From JABAAE01 sp905480545 (lineage in GTDB: Bacteria > Planctomycetota > Planctomycetia > Pirellulales > Pirellulaceae): a DNA stretch of 64,000 nucleotides. The stretch is from the NCBI GenBank assembly GCA_943788025.1, contig CALSOR010000009.1, positions 1 to 64,000 on the forward strand, written 5' to 3'. The position numbers and the translations under genes are program-made. Below, piece after piece: positions 33,896 through 43,574 of the stretch; the stretch's first letter is position 1; every line of letters begins with the position of its first letter. Below the pieces are notes generated by a model. That model had not been told where the DNA came from. It ran no database searches and was given only the letters and a program-made list of their open reading frames with translations.

Positions 33896-35503
33896 ATGAA
33901 ACTGAAATTTCAATTGTTTATTGCTACTGTTTTTTTATCGGTTGGGTGTCCGGACGCTAGTGCTGCAATGGAGGATCAGACCCCGCTTAACTTTGTGTTC
34001 ATTCTTGTCGACGATTTGGGCAAGAAAGACATGAGCATCGAAGGGAGTCAATTTCATGAGACACCCAACATCGATTCAATTGGGCGCAGAGCACTGCGAT
34101 TCGAGCGAGGCTATTCGGCTTGTCAGGTATGCAGCCCATCACGGGCAGCGATTCAGACCGGTAAAACGCCAGCTCGCCTCGGAATCACTGATTACATTTC
34201 TTTGAACGGAGGAAATCAGCCTCAGAAATGGCGTCGCAATACCAAGCTTTTGCCGGCGAGCTACGCTTCGGAGCTACCACTCAAGGAGCTGACGATTGCT
34301 GAGGCACTAAAGCAAAACGGATACACAACTTTTTTTGCTGGAAAATGGCATTTGGGCGGCGATGGTTTTACACCTTCCGAGCAGGGCTATGATGTGAATG
34401 TTGGCGGTTATCATTTTGGAACGCCGCCGGGGGGATATCATTCGCCGTATCGAAATCCGAAGCTTTCCGACGATGCGCCTGGTGCTGAGCTGCCGATTCG
34501 ACTTGGAAAAGAAACAGCTGCATTTATCGAATCCAGTGCTAAAGAGAATCAGCCTTTCTTTGCGATGCTCTCGTTCTATTCGGTTCATGGGCCGATTCAA
34601 TGTTCTGAAAGTCGATTCAAAAAGTATCAGGCCAAAGCCGAAACACTGGGCCTTGTCGCTCGAACGGATCCACGGTTTTTACTGGATCGAACGCAAGAAG
34701 TCCGCCAGGTGCAAGATCATCCAATTTACGCAGGCATGATGGAAGCGATGGATGATTCAGTCGGATTCGTTTTGAAGGCGATCGAAAAATCTGGTGTGGC
34801 GGAAAATACCGTTGTGATTTTTACATCGGACAATGGTGGCGTTTCATCGGGGGATGGGTATGCAACATCCTGTTTGCCGATGCGCGGCGGAAAGGGGCGT
34901 CAATGGGAAGGTGGAATTCGGCAGCCGTATTATATTTCGTGGCCGGGTGTCACCATCGGCGGAACGACTCAAGTGCTGGCCACCGGTATGGATTTCTATC
35001 CAACCATTCTTGAGATGGCTGGAATTGCACCAAATGATAATCAAACGATCGACGGCATCAGCTTGGTGCCTGTTTTAAAAGGCAAGAAAATTCCAGAGCG
35101 ACCGTTGTTCTGGCACTATCCACATTACGGGAATCAGGGCGGAGAACCATCCGCAATGATGATGGCTGGCGACATGAAACTGATCTATTATCTGGAAGAT
35201 GGCCGCAGCGAATTGTATGACGTTGCGAAAGACATTGGCGAACAGAACAATTTAGCAGAGTCCTATCCGGCCAAGGTGGCGTCGATGTTAAACGCGATAA
35301 AAGAATGGCAAGGTAATGTCGGCGCCAGGAATCCGGCGTTGAACCCAAATTACGATCCACAAAATTACGCCAGATCAATGCAGCAAAAACAACAACGCGG
35401 CATGCCAAATCGAGAAAAACAACATGCCGCGTTTTTGAATTCAGATTACAAACCGAAAGGTGGTTGGTGGGATCAGCGTAAGTCACCCAAGATCGTTGAT
35501 TGA
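33896..35503 (+). CDS. Secreted type I sulfatase
   Basis: A 535-residue arylsulfatase-family hydrolase of sulfate esters, probably on algal polysaccharides. It has a signal peptide (FQLFIATVFLSVGCPDASA), the metal-binding FVFILVDDLGKKDMS, and the signature CSPSRAAIQTGK with Cys79 as the residue converted to formylglycine. FFAGKWHLGG and FTSDNGGVSSG contribute further active-site residues. It ends near residue 535 with the C-terminal subdomain containing SELYDVAKDIGEQNNLAES. No formylglycine-generating enzyme or anaerobic maturase is adjacent. It is alone on its strand and converges on the amidase gene with only 36 bp between stops. Confidence 0.95.
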   Translation: MKLKFQLFIATVFLSVGCPDASAAMEDQTPLNFVFILVDDLGKKDMSIEGSQFHETPNIDSIGRRALRFERGYSACQVCSPSRAAIQTGKTPARLGITDYISLNGGNQPQKWRRNTKLLPASYASELPLKELTIAEALKQNGYTTFFAGKWHLGGDGFTPSEQGYDVNVGGYHFGTPPGGYHSPYRNPKLSDDAPGAELPIRLGKETAAFIESSAKENQPFFAMLSFYSVHGPIQCSESRFKKYQAKAETLGLVARTDPRFLLDRTQEVRQVQDHPIYAGMMEAMDDSVGFVLKAIEKSGVAENTVVIFTSDNGGVSSGDGYATSCLPMRGGKGRQWEGGIRQPYYISWPGVTIGGTTQVLATGMDFYPTILEMAGIAPNDNQTIDGISLVPVLKGKKIPERPLFWHYPHYGNQGGEPSAMMMAGDMKLIYYLEDGRSELYDVAKDIGEQNNLAESYPAKVASMLNAIKEWQGNVGARNPALNPNYDPQNYARSMQQKQQRGMPNREKQHAAFLNSDYKPKGGWWDQRKSPKIVD

Positions 35504-35539
35504 CAAACCGAATCGCGAACGGAGTCGACTATGATTTTT

Positions 35540-37297
35540 TTATTTTGACTTATCCGATTCTTGATCGTTCGAATCGGATCCTTTCGAATTTGCTTTTTCT
35601 GCAGCCTCGGCTTTTTCCTTTGCGGCGTCATCAGCCTTTTGTTTTAGTTGCTGATCGAGCGGCGGTTTTTCCAAGTGCGTTGTGTGCAGGTCTTGATAGG
35701 CTTTCGCCAACGCCAACATTTCGGTTTCTCGATTGAGTTGCCCCGTGAAAATTGTGGAGAACGGCAACCTTAAGTCGCCTCTTTCGCGAAAACCGACGGG
35801 CAGCGCGATGCTGGGGTGGCCGGTCAGGTTGGTATGAACAAGGTCATTGGCGTTGACCAGCACGTCGACGGTCTTCATCATGGCCTCAAAATCATTCTGC
35901 AGGATTCGTCTCGCTCGCATTGCTCGAACATAATCGACCGCAGAGATAAACGAAGCCGTCCTAAACGTTCCGCCCCATGAATTTAGTCCCTCGAGATTTC
36001 CGGCATGGGTCAAGTCTTCAAAAGCAGTCGCAGCCTCAACATCCAACACACTCGTTAGAGCTCGTACTGACATTTTCTCACGACTTGGAATCTCAATTTC
36101 CTTTAGCTTGACGCCGAGTGACTTGAGCTTTTTGATGTCGTCACGATCATCGATTGACCTGCGGCTTTTTGTGTAGCCAACCGTCAATGATTTGAGGTCA
36201 ACCTTTGGTGGCCAGGCAAACTCACGTGATTCCGCCGTTGGATCCAACCCGTCCGCACCATGGATTGCGGCAAACACCAATGCACAGTCCTCCACGCTTC
36301 GGGTTATTGGGCCGACCTTGTCCATCGTCCAGGAGAGTGCCATGCATCCGTATCGACTAACCCGTCCAAATGTCGGACGAAGTCCAGTCGCTCCACAGCG
36401 TCGACTGGGAGAAATAATGCTGCCCAGGGTCTCAGTCCCTATCGCGAAACCTACCAATCCAGCAACCGCTGCGGACGCTGAGCCGGCGGAGGATCCACTT
36501 GATCCGACCTTGTAATTCCACGGACAGCGTGTCATTCCGCCAAACCATCTATCGCCCATCGCGATTGCACCCAGGGTCAGTTTGGCAACGAGAACCGCAC
36601 CAGCTTCCTCCAATCGCTTGGCCACGGTGGCCGTATAATCGAATCGTTGATCCTTAAACTGAGGAGCGCCCCAGGTTGTGGTGTAGCCGGGTACGGCGAT
36701 CAAGTCTTTCGCTCCCCATGGAATCCCATGTAGCGGTCCACGATATTTACCTGCCGAGATTTCGGCATCAGCACGTCTCGCTTGCTTCATGGCTAACTCT
36801 TCGGTGAACGTCACGACACAGTTCAGCAGAGAGTTGTATTTTTTTAAACGAGACAAGTAGAGCTTCGTAAGCTCAACGGAGCTGACTTCGCGATTTTTGA
36901 TCAGACGTGACAAGGCACTTACAGGCAAAAACGCGATCTCCTCGTCCGTTGCCGGGCGCTTCGTGTCCGGATTAGAGATGACCTCTGGGGTCCGGTCAAT
37001 TTTTTGCGGTTGTGTTGGTGCAGGTGCAATCGTTCGGAATGTAAACGCGGGCGCTACATCGTTGGTAATTGGGAGTTGCCGGAGTTCTGCGAGTCCCGCG
37101 AGTTTTCGCTGAAGAGAGCTTGCAGTTGCATTCCGTTCTTCGTCGGAAAGCTCCAAGCCCGAAATCCATTCCGCTTTCTTAACCATTTCTGGTGTGATCT
37201 CGATGGTGTCCTGCGCTAGAGACGCCAAGGCGCGATGAAAAACGGCACTTCCCACCCCGATACTCGCGATTGCTTTAAGTACTTTTCGACGATTCAA
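35540..37297 (-). CDS. Amidase-signature hydrolase, probably exported
   Basis: A 585-residue amidase-signature-family enzyme that hydrolyses amide bonds by a Ser-cisSer-Lys triad. GIPWGAKDLIAVPGYTTTWG carries the Lys, and KVGSSGSSAGSASAAVAG is the Gly/Ser-rich signature with both Ser. TETLGSIISPSRRCGATGLR continues the core. The N-terminus NRRKVLKAIASIGVGSAVF looks like a twin-arginine export signal. A roughly 100-residue leader precedes the amidase domain, and the C-terminal 60 residues are a Lys/Glu-rich tail. The only start fitting the N-terminus is TTG at 37297, preceded by GGGGTGA. The substrate is unknown; GatA is unlikely because of the signal and absence of gatB/gatC. Confidence 0.88.
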   Translation of the reverse strand: MNRRKVLKAIASIGVGSAVFHRALASLAQDTIEITPEMVKKAEWISGLELSDEERNATASSLQRKLAGLAELRQLPITNDVAPAFTFRTIAPAPTQPQKIDRTPEVISNPDTKRPATDEEIAFLPVSALSRLIKNREVSSVELTKLYLSRLKKYNSLLNCVVTFTEELAMKQARRADAEISAGKYRGPLHGIPWGAKDLIAVPGYTTTWGAPQFKDQRFDYTATVAKRLEEAGAVLVAKLTLGAIAMGDRWFGGMTRCPWNYKVGSSGSSAGSASAAVAGLVGFAIGTETLGSIISPSRRCGATGLRPTFGRVSRYGCMALSWTMDKVGPITRSVEDCALVFAAIHGADGLDPTAESREFAWPPKVDLKSLTVGYTKSRRSIDDRDDIKKLKSLGVKLKEIEIPSREKMSVRALTSVLDVEAATAFEDLTHAGNLEGLNSWGGTFRTASFISAVDYVRAMRARRILQNDFEAMMKTVDVLVNANDLVHTNLTGHPSIALPVGFRERGDLRLPFSTIFTGQLNRETEMLALAKAYQDLHTTHLEKPPLDQQLKQKADDAAKEKAEAAEKANSKGSDSNDQESDKSK

Positions 37298-37685
37298 ATT
37301 TCACCCCAACTCTTCAAGTGTAATACGATGCTGATCCGCAAAGTTCTTCTTGTGCGATTGTTCATGTTAACTTGCATGGATCCAAAATGGGATCGGCCCA
37401 TGGGATTTGTCCTGCAGTCGTTTGATTTTCAATACGGAATCACCCGCCGGCGGAAACACAAGGGACTCATTGAGTCTCCGGCTTCCTCTAGCGTTTGAAT
37501 CCCACACCCGAAAAACGACACGATTCCTGAAAATCCTTTGACGGTGATTCTAATGTTCGCATGCAGAGGAATCAGAACGACAATAGGTCGATTAAACGCT
37601 GTGCAAGGTTCAATTAACCTGTCCTTTTCGCCGGGGCAACAATTCGCGAGAATAGCGTAAATTCAACTCCTCAGCGGTTTTCAAA
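37298..37685. other. Divergent intergenic region, no gene seen
   Basis: About 390 bp between the divergent amidase and phosphodiesterase-like genes. Short frames here look random; promoters are expected but I could not pick a convincing one. Confidence 0.4.
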
Positions 37686-38996
37686 ATGCAAAAAAACGTC
37701 GTTTTACTTACCATTCCGGGGCTACGTGACAAAGACCTGGAGCAAATGCCTAATTTGAAATCGCTAGTCGCTGGCGGTCAAAAATCGACTTTGGAGAACA
37801 GTTTTCCTGCGGTGACTTGGCCGGCACAAGCCAACATGCTGACGGGGAAATTACCGAACGAGCACGGTGTCACGGCGAACGGTTTCTTTTGGCGGGAGGA
37901 CAACAAAGTCGAAATGTGGACCGCTTGGAACGAAAAAATTCAAGAGCCGCAAATATGGGATTTGCTTCATCAAAAGGATGACTCGATCACGTCTGCGGCA
38001 TGGTTTCCGATGTTAAGCAAGGGTTGCGGTGCCGATTACGTTTGCATGCCGGCACCAATACACCAGCCGGATGGCTCGGAAGATCTGTGGTGCTACACGA
38101 AACCGCAGGAATTCTACGGGGATTTATTGGCGGAATTTGGACACTTTCCGCTGAAACACTTTTGGGGACCAATTGCGAATATTAAGTCGACGAAGTGGAT
38201 TTTGGAATCAGCCGGTGCGTGTGCTCAACGGTTTCATCCGAACTTTTTTTATATTTACTTACCACATCTTGATTACGCCGCTCAGAAAATGGGACCTGAC
38301 TCCGATTTGGCGATTGCCGCATTAAGCGAGTTAGATGGCGTCATCGGCGAGATGAAAACGACCTTTGAAAAAGCGTACGAATCTCCGATCAGTTGGATGG
38401 TTGTCAGTGAGTATGTGATCACCGAAGTTGATCACGTTTCGTATCCGAATCGTCTACTTCGCGAGGCCGGGATGCTGAAAGTCATTGAAAATGACGGCGA
38501 GCAGCTTGATTTTGCCGAAAGTGATGCGTGGGCCTTGGTGGACCATCAGTTCTCCCATGTGTTCGTTAAGGATGCAGACGTAGCGAAAATTCAAAAAGTA
38601 AAAGATCTTTTTAGCCGGCAATCTGGAATTTCCGAAGTTCTTGTGCTGGATGAACGTGAGAAGTACGGGATGAATCACGAACGCAGCGGTGAGGTTGTTT
38701 TGATCTCGGAGCCGAACAGTTGGCAAGCTTATTATTGGTGGCTTGATGATTCGAAGGCTCCCGGATTTGCGAGAACTGTCGACATTCATCGCAAGCCTGG
38801 ATACGACCCGGTAGAGCTTCACCTTGATATGAGCAACATGTCTACGCCATTGGATGCAACGCTGATTAAGGGATCACACGGTGCCCCAGTCTCTAATGAT
38901 TCGCAACGCGGCATATTGTTGACCTCAAATGATTTGGCAATTCCCGATTCCATTCGCGATATTGATATTTGCGACATCGTATTGAAGCAGTTTTGA
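37686..38996 (+). CDS. Alkaline-phosphatase-superfamily phosphodiesterase-like protein
   Basis: A 436-residue protein of the type I phosphodiesterase/nucleotide pyrophosphatase group. NVVLLTIPGLRDKDLEQMPN is the first strand, where an Asp of the metal site would be expected but Gly-Leu-Arg is seen. ENSFPAVTWPAQANMLTGKL carries the nucleophile Thr/Ser position, followed by PNEHGVTANGFFWRE. YIYLPHLDYAAQKMGPDS has the second metal-site Asp/His, and ISWMVVSEYVITEVDHVSYP is a third, with Glu where Asp is usual. There is no signal peptide. The substrate is unknown; a nucleotide or phosphate ester is expected from the family. Confidence 0.82.
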   Translation: MQKNVVLLTIPGLRDKDLEQMPNLKSLVAGGQKSTLENSFPAVTWPAQANMLTGKLPNEHGVTANGFFWREDNKVEMWTAWNEKIQEPQIWDLLHQKDDSITSAAWFPMLSKGCGADYVCMPAPIHQPDGSEDLWCYTKPQEFYGDLLAEFGHFPLKHFWGPIANIKSTKWILESAGACAQRFHPNFFYIYLPHLDYAAQKMGPDSDLAIAALSELDGVIGEMKTTFEKAYESPISWMVVSEYVITEVDHVSYPNRLLREAGMLKVIENDGEQLDFAESDAWALVDHQFSHVFVKDADVAKIQKVKDLFSRQSGISEVLVLDEREKYGMNHERSGEVVLISEPNSWQAYYWWLDDSKAPGFARTVDIHRKPGYDPVELHLDMSNMSTPLDATLIKGSHGAPVSNDSQRGILLTSNDLAIPDSIRDIDICDIVLKQF

Positions 38997-39057
38997 CGAC
39001 GGAGGCGTTTCTCGGTTCATCATCTGCGGTGCAATGGTCTTCTGCATCACCGAGTGT

Positions 39058-39684
39058 TTATCGAACGGAAATCAGTTTCTGAGTTTGGATACTGATTTCC
39101 CATTCTGGATTCGCATTGCAGTAATCAGTCACTAAGGCGGTATTTTCTTTTTGCAATGGACCGTCCATCGGTTGAAGAAAGAACCGTTGGAATTCCAATT
39201 CTAAAAATTCGGAAGGGTCGCAATTTTCCTGCGGGTAGACCAGCTTTAATTCATGCCCTGTTTTCAAAACCAGCTCGGCCCCCATTTTGGGGCTTACGGT
39301 GATCCAGTCGATCCCGGCAGGGGCGACTAGGGTTCCGTTGGTTTCCAATGAGGCCTCGAAGCCAAGGGCCTTTACCGCATCGATCAGCTCAGTGTTCAAC
39401 TGTAGTAAAGGCTCACCACCGGTGAAGATCACATACTTGCCGGGTTGCTCCGAAGGCCATTTCGCATCAATCGCCGTTGCGAGTTCACTTGCCTTTGAAA
39501 ACTTGCCACCATCTTGATTGGTGCCAACAAAATCGGTGTCACAGAAATTACAAATGGCAGAAACGCGATCTTGCTCACGCCCTGACCAAAGATTGCAGCC
39601 AGTGAAACGGCAGAACACGGCGGGACGACCGGCGAAAGCGCCTTCGCCCTGAATCGAAAAAAAAATTTCCTTGACCGTGAACAT
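39058..39684 (-). CDS. queE: 7-carboxy-7-deazaguanine synthase
   Basis: A 208-residue radical SAM enzyme of queuosine/7-deazaguanine synthesis that converts 6-carboxytetrahydropterin to 7-carboxy-7-deazaguanine. FTVKEIFFSIQGEGAFAGRP opens the protein. The cluster-binding Cys are in the expanded CX14CX2C spacing (GCNLWSGREQ to ICNFCDTDF) rather than CX3CX2C, as in E. coli-type QueE. YVIFTGGEPLLQLNTELIDA is the GGEP SAM-binding motif. The start at 39684 removes 23 non-homologous residues of the longer frame. queC, queD and queF are not in the window. Confidence 0.93.
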   Translation of the reverse strand: MFTVKEIFFSIQGEGAFAGRPAVFCRFTGCNLWSGREQDRVSAICNFCDTDFVGTNQDGGKFSKASELATAIDAKWPSEQPGKYVIFTGGEPLLQLNTELIDAVKALGFEASLETNGTLVAPAGIDWITVSPKMGAELVLKTGHELKLVYPQENCDPSEFLELEFQRFFLQPMDGPLQKENTALVTDYCNANPEWEISIQTQKLISVR

Positions 39685-39833
39685 GGCTTGTCGGCTCGAT
39701 TTTCGCTCCTGAAAATCGACCACCCAATTTTGAATGATGAATCCCGCTCGCAAAAATTGCGAATTAGGAATTACAGCAGTTTGCAGTCAATTCGTCAATG
39801 ATCTGTAGGACAATCTCAAGTACCTTGCGGCGA

Positions 39834-40301
39834 TCAATATTTCGTTTTTTCCTTCAATGCTTCTGGAAAAGGCGCGATTCGTGGAGGCGAAGAACTGTTT
39901 TCCTGATACCGGATTTTTCTTTCGCTTGAGTCCTTGATCGGTTCAAACCGGTTTCTTCGAAATGGTGGAATCAAATGCGGTGAACCACGTTTGCGATCGG
40001 AATCAAAGTTTGAATTGTAAAGTGAGTTGCTGGTGATCGGCTTTTTGAAACTCTCATTCTCAACCTCAGTCGGTTGCGTCGTCGAACTTGAACTTGCTGC
40101 AGGTGAGAGGAGTCGCCCGGTTTGAGAAGCCAAATTCTTTTTGGACGTTGTCTGGGAAATAGGCAGATCGTAATTCGTGTTTTTAACGCGTCTAAATTGA
40201 GTGTCCTCTTTCGAGTTCAGTGTCATCTCATTTTTTTGGCTTAGGCGAATACTTGGCGACGCATTCTGCGTTGCCGGCAAAGCGTTTGGTCTACGTTGCA
40301 T
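39834..40301 (-). CDS. Disordered hypothetical protein behind the TolC gene
   Basis: A 155-residue protein with no recognised domain, signal or membrane segment. It is rich in Ser, Asn, Thr, Arg and Pro and probably mostly disordered; a basic Pro patch (LIPPFRRNRFEPI) lies near residue 112. It begins 19 nt after the stop codon of the TolC-family gene on the same strand, so it is probably the last gene of that transcript. The translation has no obvious homologue I can recall, so the gene call rests on frame length, position and ATG start. Confidence 0.5.
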   Translation of the reverse strand: MQRRPNALPATQNASPSIRLSQKNEMTLNSKEDTQFRRVKNTNYDLPISQTTSKKNLASQTGRLLSPAASSSSTTQPTEVENESFKKPITSNSLYNSNFDSDRKRGSPHLIPPFRRNRFEPIKDSSERKIRYQENSSSPPRIAPFPEALKEKTKY

Positions 40302-40320
40302 GTTTCGGTCGTATATGCCG

Positions 40321-43209
40321 CTACCCCCGATTTATTGACAGCTCGTTCGTTTGACCGTTTTTGAAATTGTTTCCTCGGCCTGGACGATTCGAGGCGGTTG
40401 AATTCGACATGGGATCCACTCTTGAATCAGGCTGAGGCCTTATCGTTTCCGGCATGGTGTTAGAGGGGGCGACGTCATCAGAAATCACATCGCCCGACAT
40501 CGTTCCGCGAACAGTTTCCGCAGTGATTTCAATAGGATCAATCCAGAATCCGTTGGCATCCAGCTGCATGGTTCCCATGTTTAGATCAAGTTGACGGCGA
40601 AGAACTTCAAAGCCCACCCAATCGCGAATCAAGTTACTTTGGTTGCTTTGCAAGTCGCTTAACGCACTAATCAAGTCACGAGCAACCGTCGATCCAAGCG
40701 AAGTGTTGTTCGATCCTGGCTCTGGCGGTTTGATCAATGCGTAGCTTGCCAATTGGACCTGATCGACAGCGTTTTTTACCTGGCGTCGTGACAATTCAAA
40801 ATTCAATTTTGCCACTTCCAAGCTTCGGATGATATTGCGTAGCTGTGCCGCCACTCGATCCTCGAATTGGTAGTAGTTTCGCTTAGCTTGCTGATAGGAA
40901 ATCTGTGCTTCTCGATATGAGTTGCGTTCTGCGAGTCGTGTGATTGGTGCATCAAACTGCAATCCGACGCGGATTCTTCCATTGCTGTCTCGCAATTTTG
41001 TCGGATTACTACCGACGTTTTGTAGGTCACCCGAGAACGTCAAATCAAGTTGACTTTCCAGGTCATTGGCCACGATCTCGATGTTTCGCCATCGATCAAC
41101 GAGCTGTCCGCGAGCATTCATCCAGTCACGGCGGTTTTCCCGGGCGACGTCGAGGGCCTCTTCCCATCCGATATTGACGATTGGAAGAGTCAAAGTGTCT
41201 ACACGAGCGAGTGCCTGAATGAGTGAAATGTTTACAACCTGATTGTTCAAACTGGTCAAGATTTCCGGTCCTGGTTCGCTGAAGAATCTTTTAATCGTTC
41301 CGGCGCGTGATTGGATGGCGATCGCCAGTTCTGGATCACGACTCAGATCGGCTTGAAAATCCGGATCATCCAAAATCGATTTTGGCAAAAGCCCTTCATT
41401 GGCGATAATTAGATCCCAGCGAGCCAATAGTTTATCGAGTTGTTCTTTTGATTCTTCTAGCGATTTTTTTACCCCAATAACGATCTCCGTTTTCTCCATG
41501 GCCGGATTCACTGGTTCATCACGCGCCCCCCCTAAGAACTCAAGCGTACGTTCTTTGACAAGTGATTCAAGAAGGGAAGAGTCGACAATCTCCGGCTCAA
41601 CTACGGGGACTTTTCCCGCATTTTTTTCGACCAGTTTTTCACGAATCAGATCTAGGCTTAGTTTTCTTTTCTCGATTGAATTTGCAAGAGCTTTGATGTT
41701 TGCTTCAGTTTCTGCGAAATCCAGAGTGAAGATTTTATCGTAAATTGGATTGATATTATCCAGAGTTTGTCGGATCTGAAGGAGACGATTGTTAAGATCT
41801 TCACTCCACACGACGTCGGCGTCGGTCCAGCTTAAATCGGTTTTAATGCTGCCGCCAGCGCGGATGATTTCTTCGCGCTTTAGCTTCATCTCAATATTCC
41901 GACTGGATATCATTTCGGTGATCGCAACAAATAGATCGCTACCTTGGTTGCGAAGTTCGCCGATTTCATTCTTGCGCTCGGTGATCTTCTCATCGATCAA
42001 TTCAAACTGATCCAAGATAGGATCCGCGATTTCAATTTCTAGTTGAGGTGGTAGACCTAGCGTCACTTTGAAATCGTCTAAGTTGTTTTGGTACCCGATT
42101 TTCGCGGCCAGCAATCCACTTTCCGAGTTGTAGAGATTGTTTCGGAACTGAGTTAGCTGCAAAAGGTTGATTCGTTCCGAACTGAAGAATTCTTCAAACT
42201 GCTCAATCAGTGTTCGCTGTGAGGCAATGTTGCCCTCTTGAATTCGGATGTTTTGCTGCGTTTGCAGTAACCCCAGCATTCCACCCGCTCGAGCGGCAAC
42301 ACCTCCGACGTTGGCAAAATTTCCACTACCACGAGAGACCCCGTTGGCCGACGAGATACCCGCGACAATTTGTTGTGCAAAGCCTCGTCGAAACCTTTCG
42401 AGTTGTCGTACATTGTAAAGCAAGCCACGTTCTGCATTGGTCAATGATTCCATGATCACATCTCGACCAGCATTTCTTAGTAATGGCTGAATCAATTCAA
42501 AACTAAGTGATCCAAATCCGACCGTTGTGTCACTTCCCGAATACTCCCACAGTAAAGAGTTCGCAAATGCGACCACTAGCGTTGAACCGGTAATGCCTGC
42601 CTTACGAAGTTGCATGCCAGCCCCGTTGGCAGCAAGTAATTGAGTCGACGATGAGCCTCCACCGCGGATTCGACCATCGTTTGTCAGCGAACTGTTGAAC
42701 GGAGCGAAGAGTTGTGATTCGAAATCGAATCTTTCTAAACTGACGTCCAAGGCTGAAAGAAAAAGTGCTTCGACTTGACGCTGGTATTCGGGTGAATGAA
42801 TCAGTGCAAGTTCTAATGCCTGATCCAAATTCAATTTCAACTTACCGTCTTCATCCAGTGGTAACATGTACTCCCACTCTGGATTGGCGACGTATGGTGT
42901 GTCGCCATTTGCATGCCAATGTGGGAATCCAGGCTTGCCGTCGACGGTGTTCATAAACTCAGCAGCAGACGGATCATCGTTGGGCATCGGCGGATGATCG
43001 AGTGAAAACGGATCAAACATGCGCGAACGCGGGTCAACCTCGATGGTGTAATTCGGTAGCGACCAATGAGGATCCAGGGATTTTTCCTGAATTAACCTGT
43101 TTGCATCTGTATCGGCTTGTCGTCGGTAAAAGCTGCGATGACAACCGGTTTGGGCAACGATCACTAAAAGTGCGAACGCGCAAACGAAAATGGTCTGCAA
43201 GAGTTTCAA
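40321..43209 (-). CDS. Very large TolC-family outer-membrane lipoprotein
   Basis: A 962-residue outer-membrane efflux-type protein; usual TolC members have about 450-500. The N-terminus VCAFALLVIVAQTGCHRS is a lipoprotein signal with a TGC lipobox. KLKLNLDQALELALIHSPEY opens the first TolC repeat and LPIVNIGWEEALDVARENRR the second; RVGLQFDAPITRLAERNSYR precedes the last long helices. Between the repeats, about residues 400-650, lies a long charged coiled-coil insertion. The start is TTG at 43209, supported by AGAGG 6 nt upstream. It should form a trimeric channel for export, but no inner-membrane or periplasmic adaptor is adjacent. Confidence 0.87.
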   Translation of the reverse strand: MKLLQTIFVCAFALLVIVAQTGCHRSFYRRQADTDANRLIQEKSLDPHWSLPNYTIEVDPRSRMFDPFSLDHPPMPNDDPSAAEFMNTVDGKPGFPHWHANGDTPYVANPEWEYMLPLDEDGKLKLNLDQALELALIHSPEYQRQVEALFLSALDVSLERFDFESQLFAPFNSSLTNDGRIRGGGSSSTQLLAANGAGMQLRKAGITGSTLVVAFANSLLWEYSGSDTTVGFGSLSFELIQPLLRNAGRDVIMESLTNAERGLLYNVRQLERFRRGFAQQIVAGISSANGVSRGSGNFANVGGVAARAGGMLGLLQTQQNIRIQEGNIASQRTLIEQFEEFFSSERINLLQLTQFRNNLYNSESGLLAAKIGYQNNLDDFKVTLGLPPQLEIEIADPILDQFELIDEKITERKNEIGELRNQGSDLFVAITEMISSRNIEMKLKREEIIRAGGSIKTDLSWTDADVVWSEDLNNRLLQIRQTLDNINPIYDKIFTLDFAETEANIKALANSIEKRKLSLDLIREKLVEKNAGKVPVVEPEIVDSSLLESLVKERTLEFLGGARDEPVNPAMEKTEIVIGVKKSLEESKEQLDKLLARWDLIIANEGLLPKSILDDPDFQADLSRDPELAIAIQSRAGTIKRFFSEPGPEILTSLNNQVVNISLIQALARVDTLTLPIVNIGWEEALDVARENRRDWMNARGQLVDRWRNIEIVANDLESQLDLTFSGDLQNVGSNPTKLRDSNGRIRVGLQFDAPITRLAERNSYREAQISYQQAKRNYYQFEDRVAAQLRNIIRSLEVAKLNFELSRRQVKNAVDQVQLASYALIKPPEPGSNNTSLGSTVARDLISALSDLQSNQSNLIRDWVGFEVLRRQLDLNMGTMQLDANGFWIDPIEITAETVRGTMSGDVISDDVAPSNTMPETIRPQPDSRVDPMSNSTASNRPGRGNNFKNGQTNELSINRG

Positions 43210-43574
43210 TTTGGGCCTCTATTATCCTGGGGCAACGACCAATGTTTTCTGCGGGGAAAACACAGGATTCGCTGTTCCGGTTTGCGGAATTCAACCGAAT
43301 TTGGCGAGTGTTTCGGATTTGCGGAATCCTCCACTCAATCTGTTACTTCGGAAAATGAGGCGGGTATTCTTTGATCGATTATGCTGGTTAATCGATTTCA
43401 GATTGATTTCTGCCGAAAATCCTGATTCAGTAACGACTTAGGTCGATTAGAAACGACGGAATTTCTTGACACTACAGAATACCCAGCTTATCATCGAGTA
43501 TCTTTTTGCAGTCTGCTTTAACTAGCGAACTGCATTCTATTTCGCCTTATCTAGCAACAGCGAGTGCTGACAAA
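43210..43574. other. Divergent intergenic region with promoter
   Basis: About 365 bp between the divergent TolC-family gene and the coiled-coil membrane protein gene. It contains the strong plus-strand promoter listed at 43466-43494; the minus-strand promoter was not identified. Confidence 0.5.
43466..43494 (+). promoter_or_regulatory. Near-consensus sigma-70 promoter
   Basis: TTGACA at 43466-43471 and TATCAT at 43489-43494 with 17-nt spacing, giving a start near 43501. The TTG that opens the longest frame (43506) would then be almost leaderless, which favours the ATG at 43575. Confidence 0.65.
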
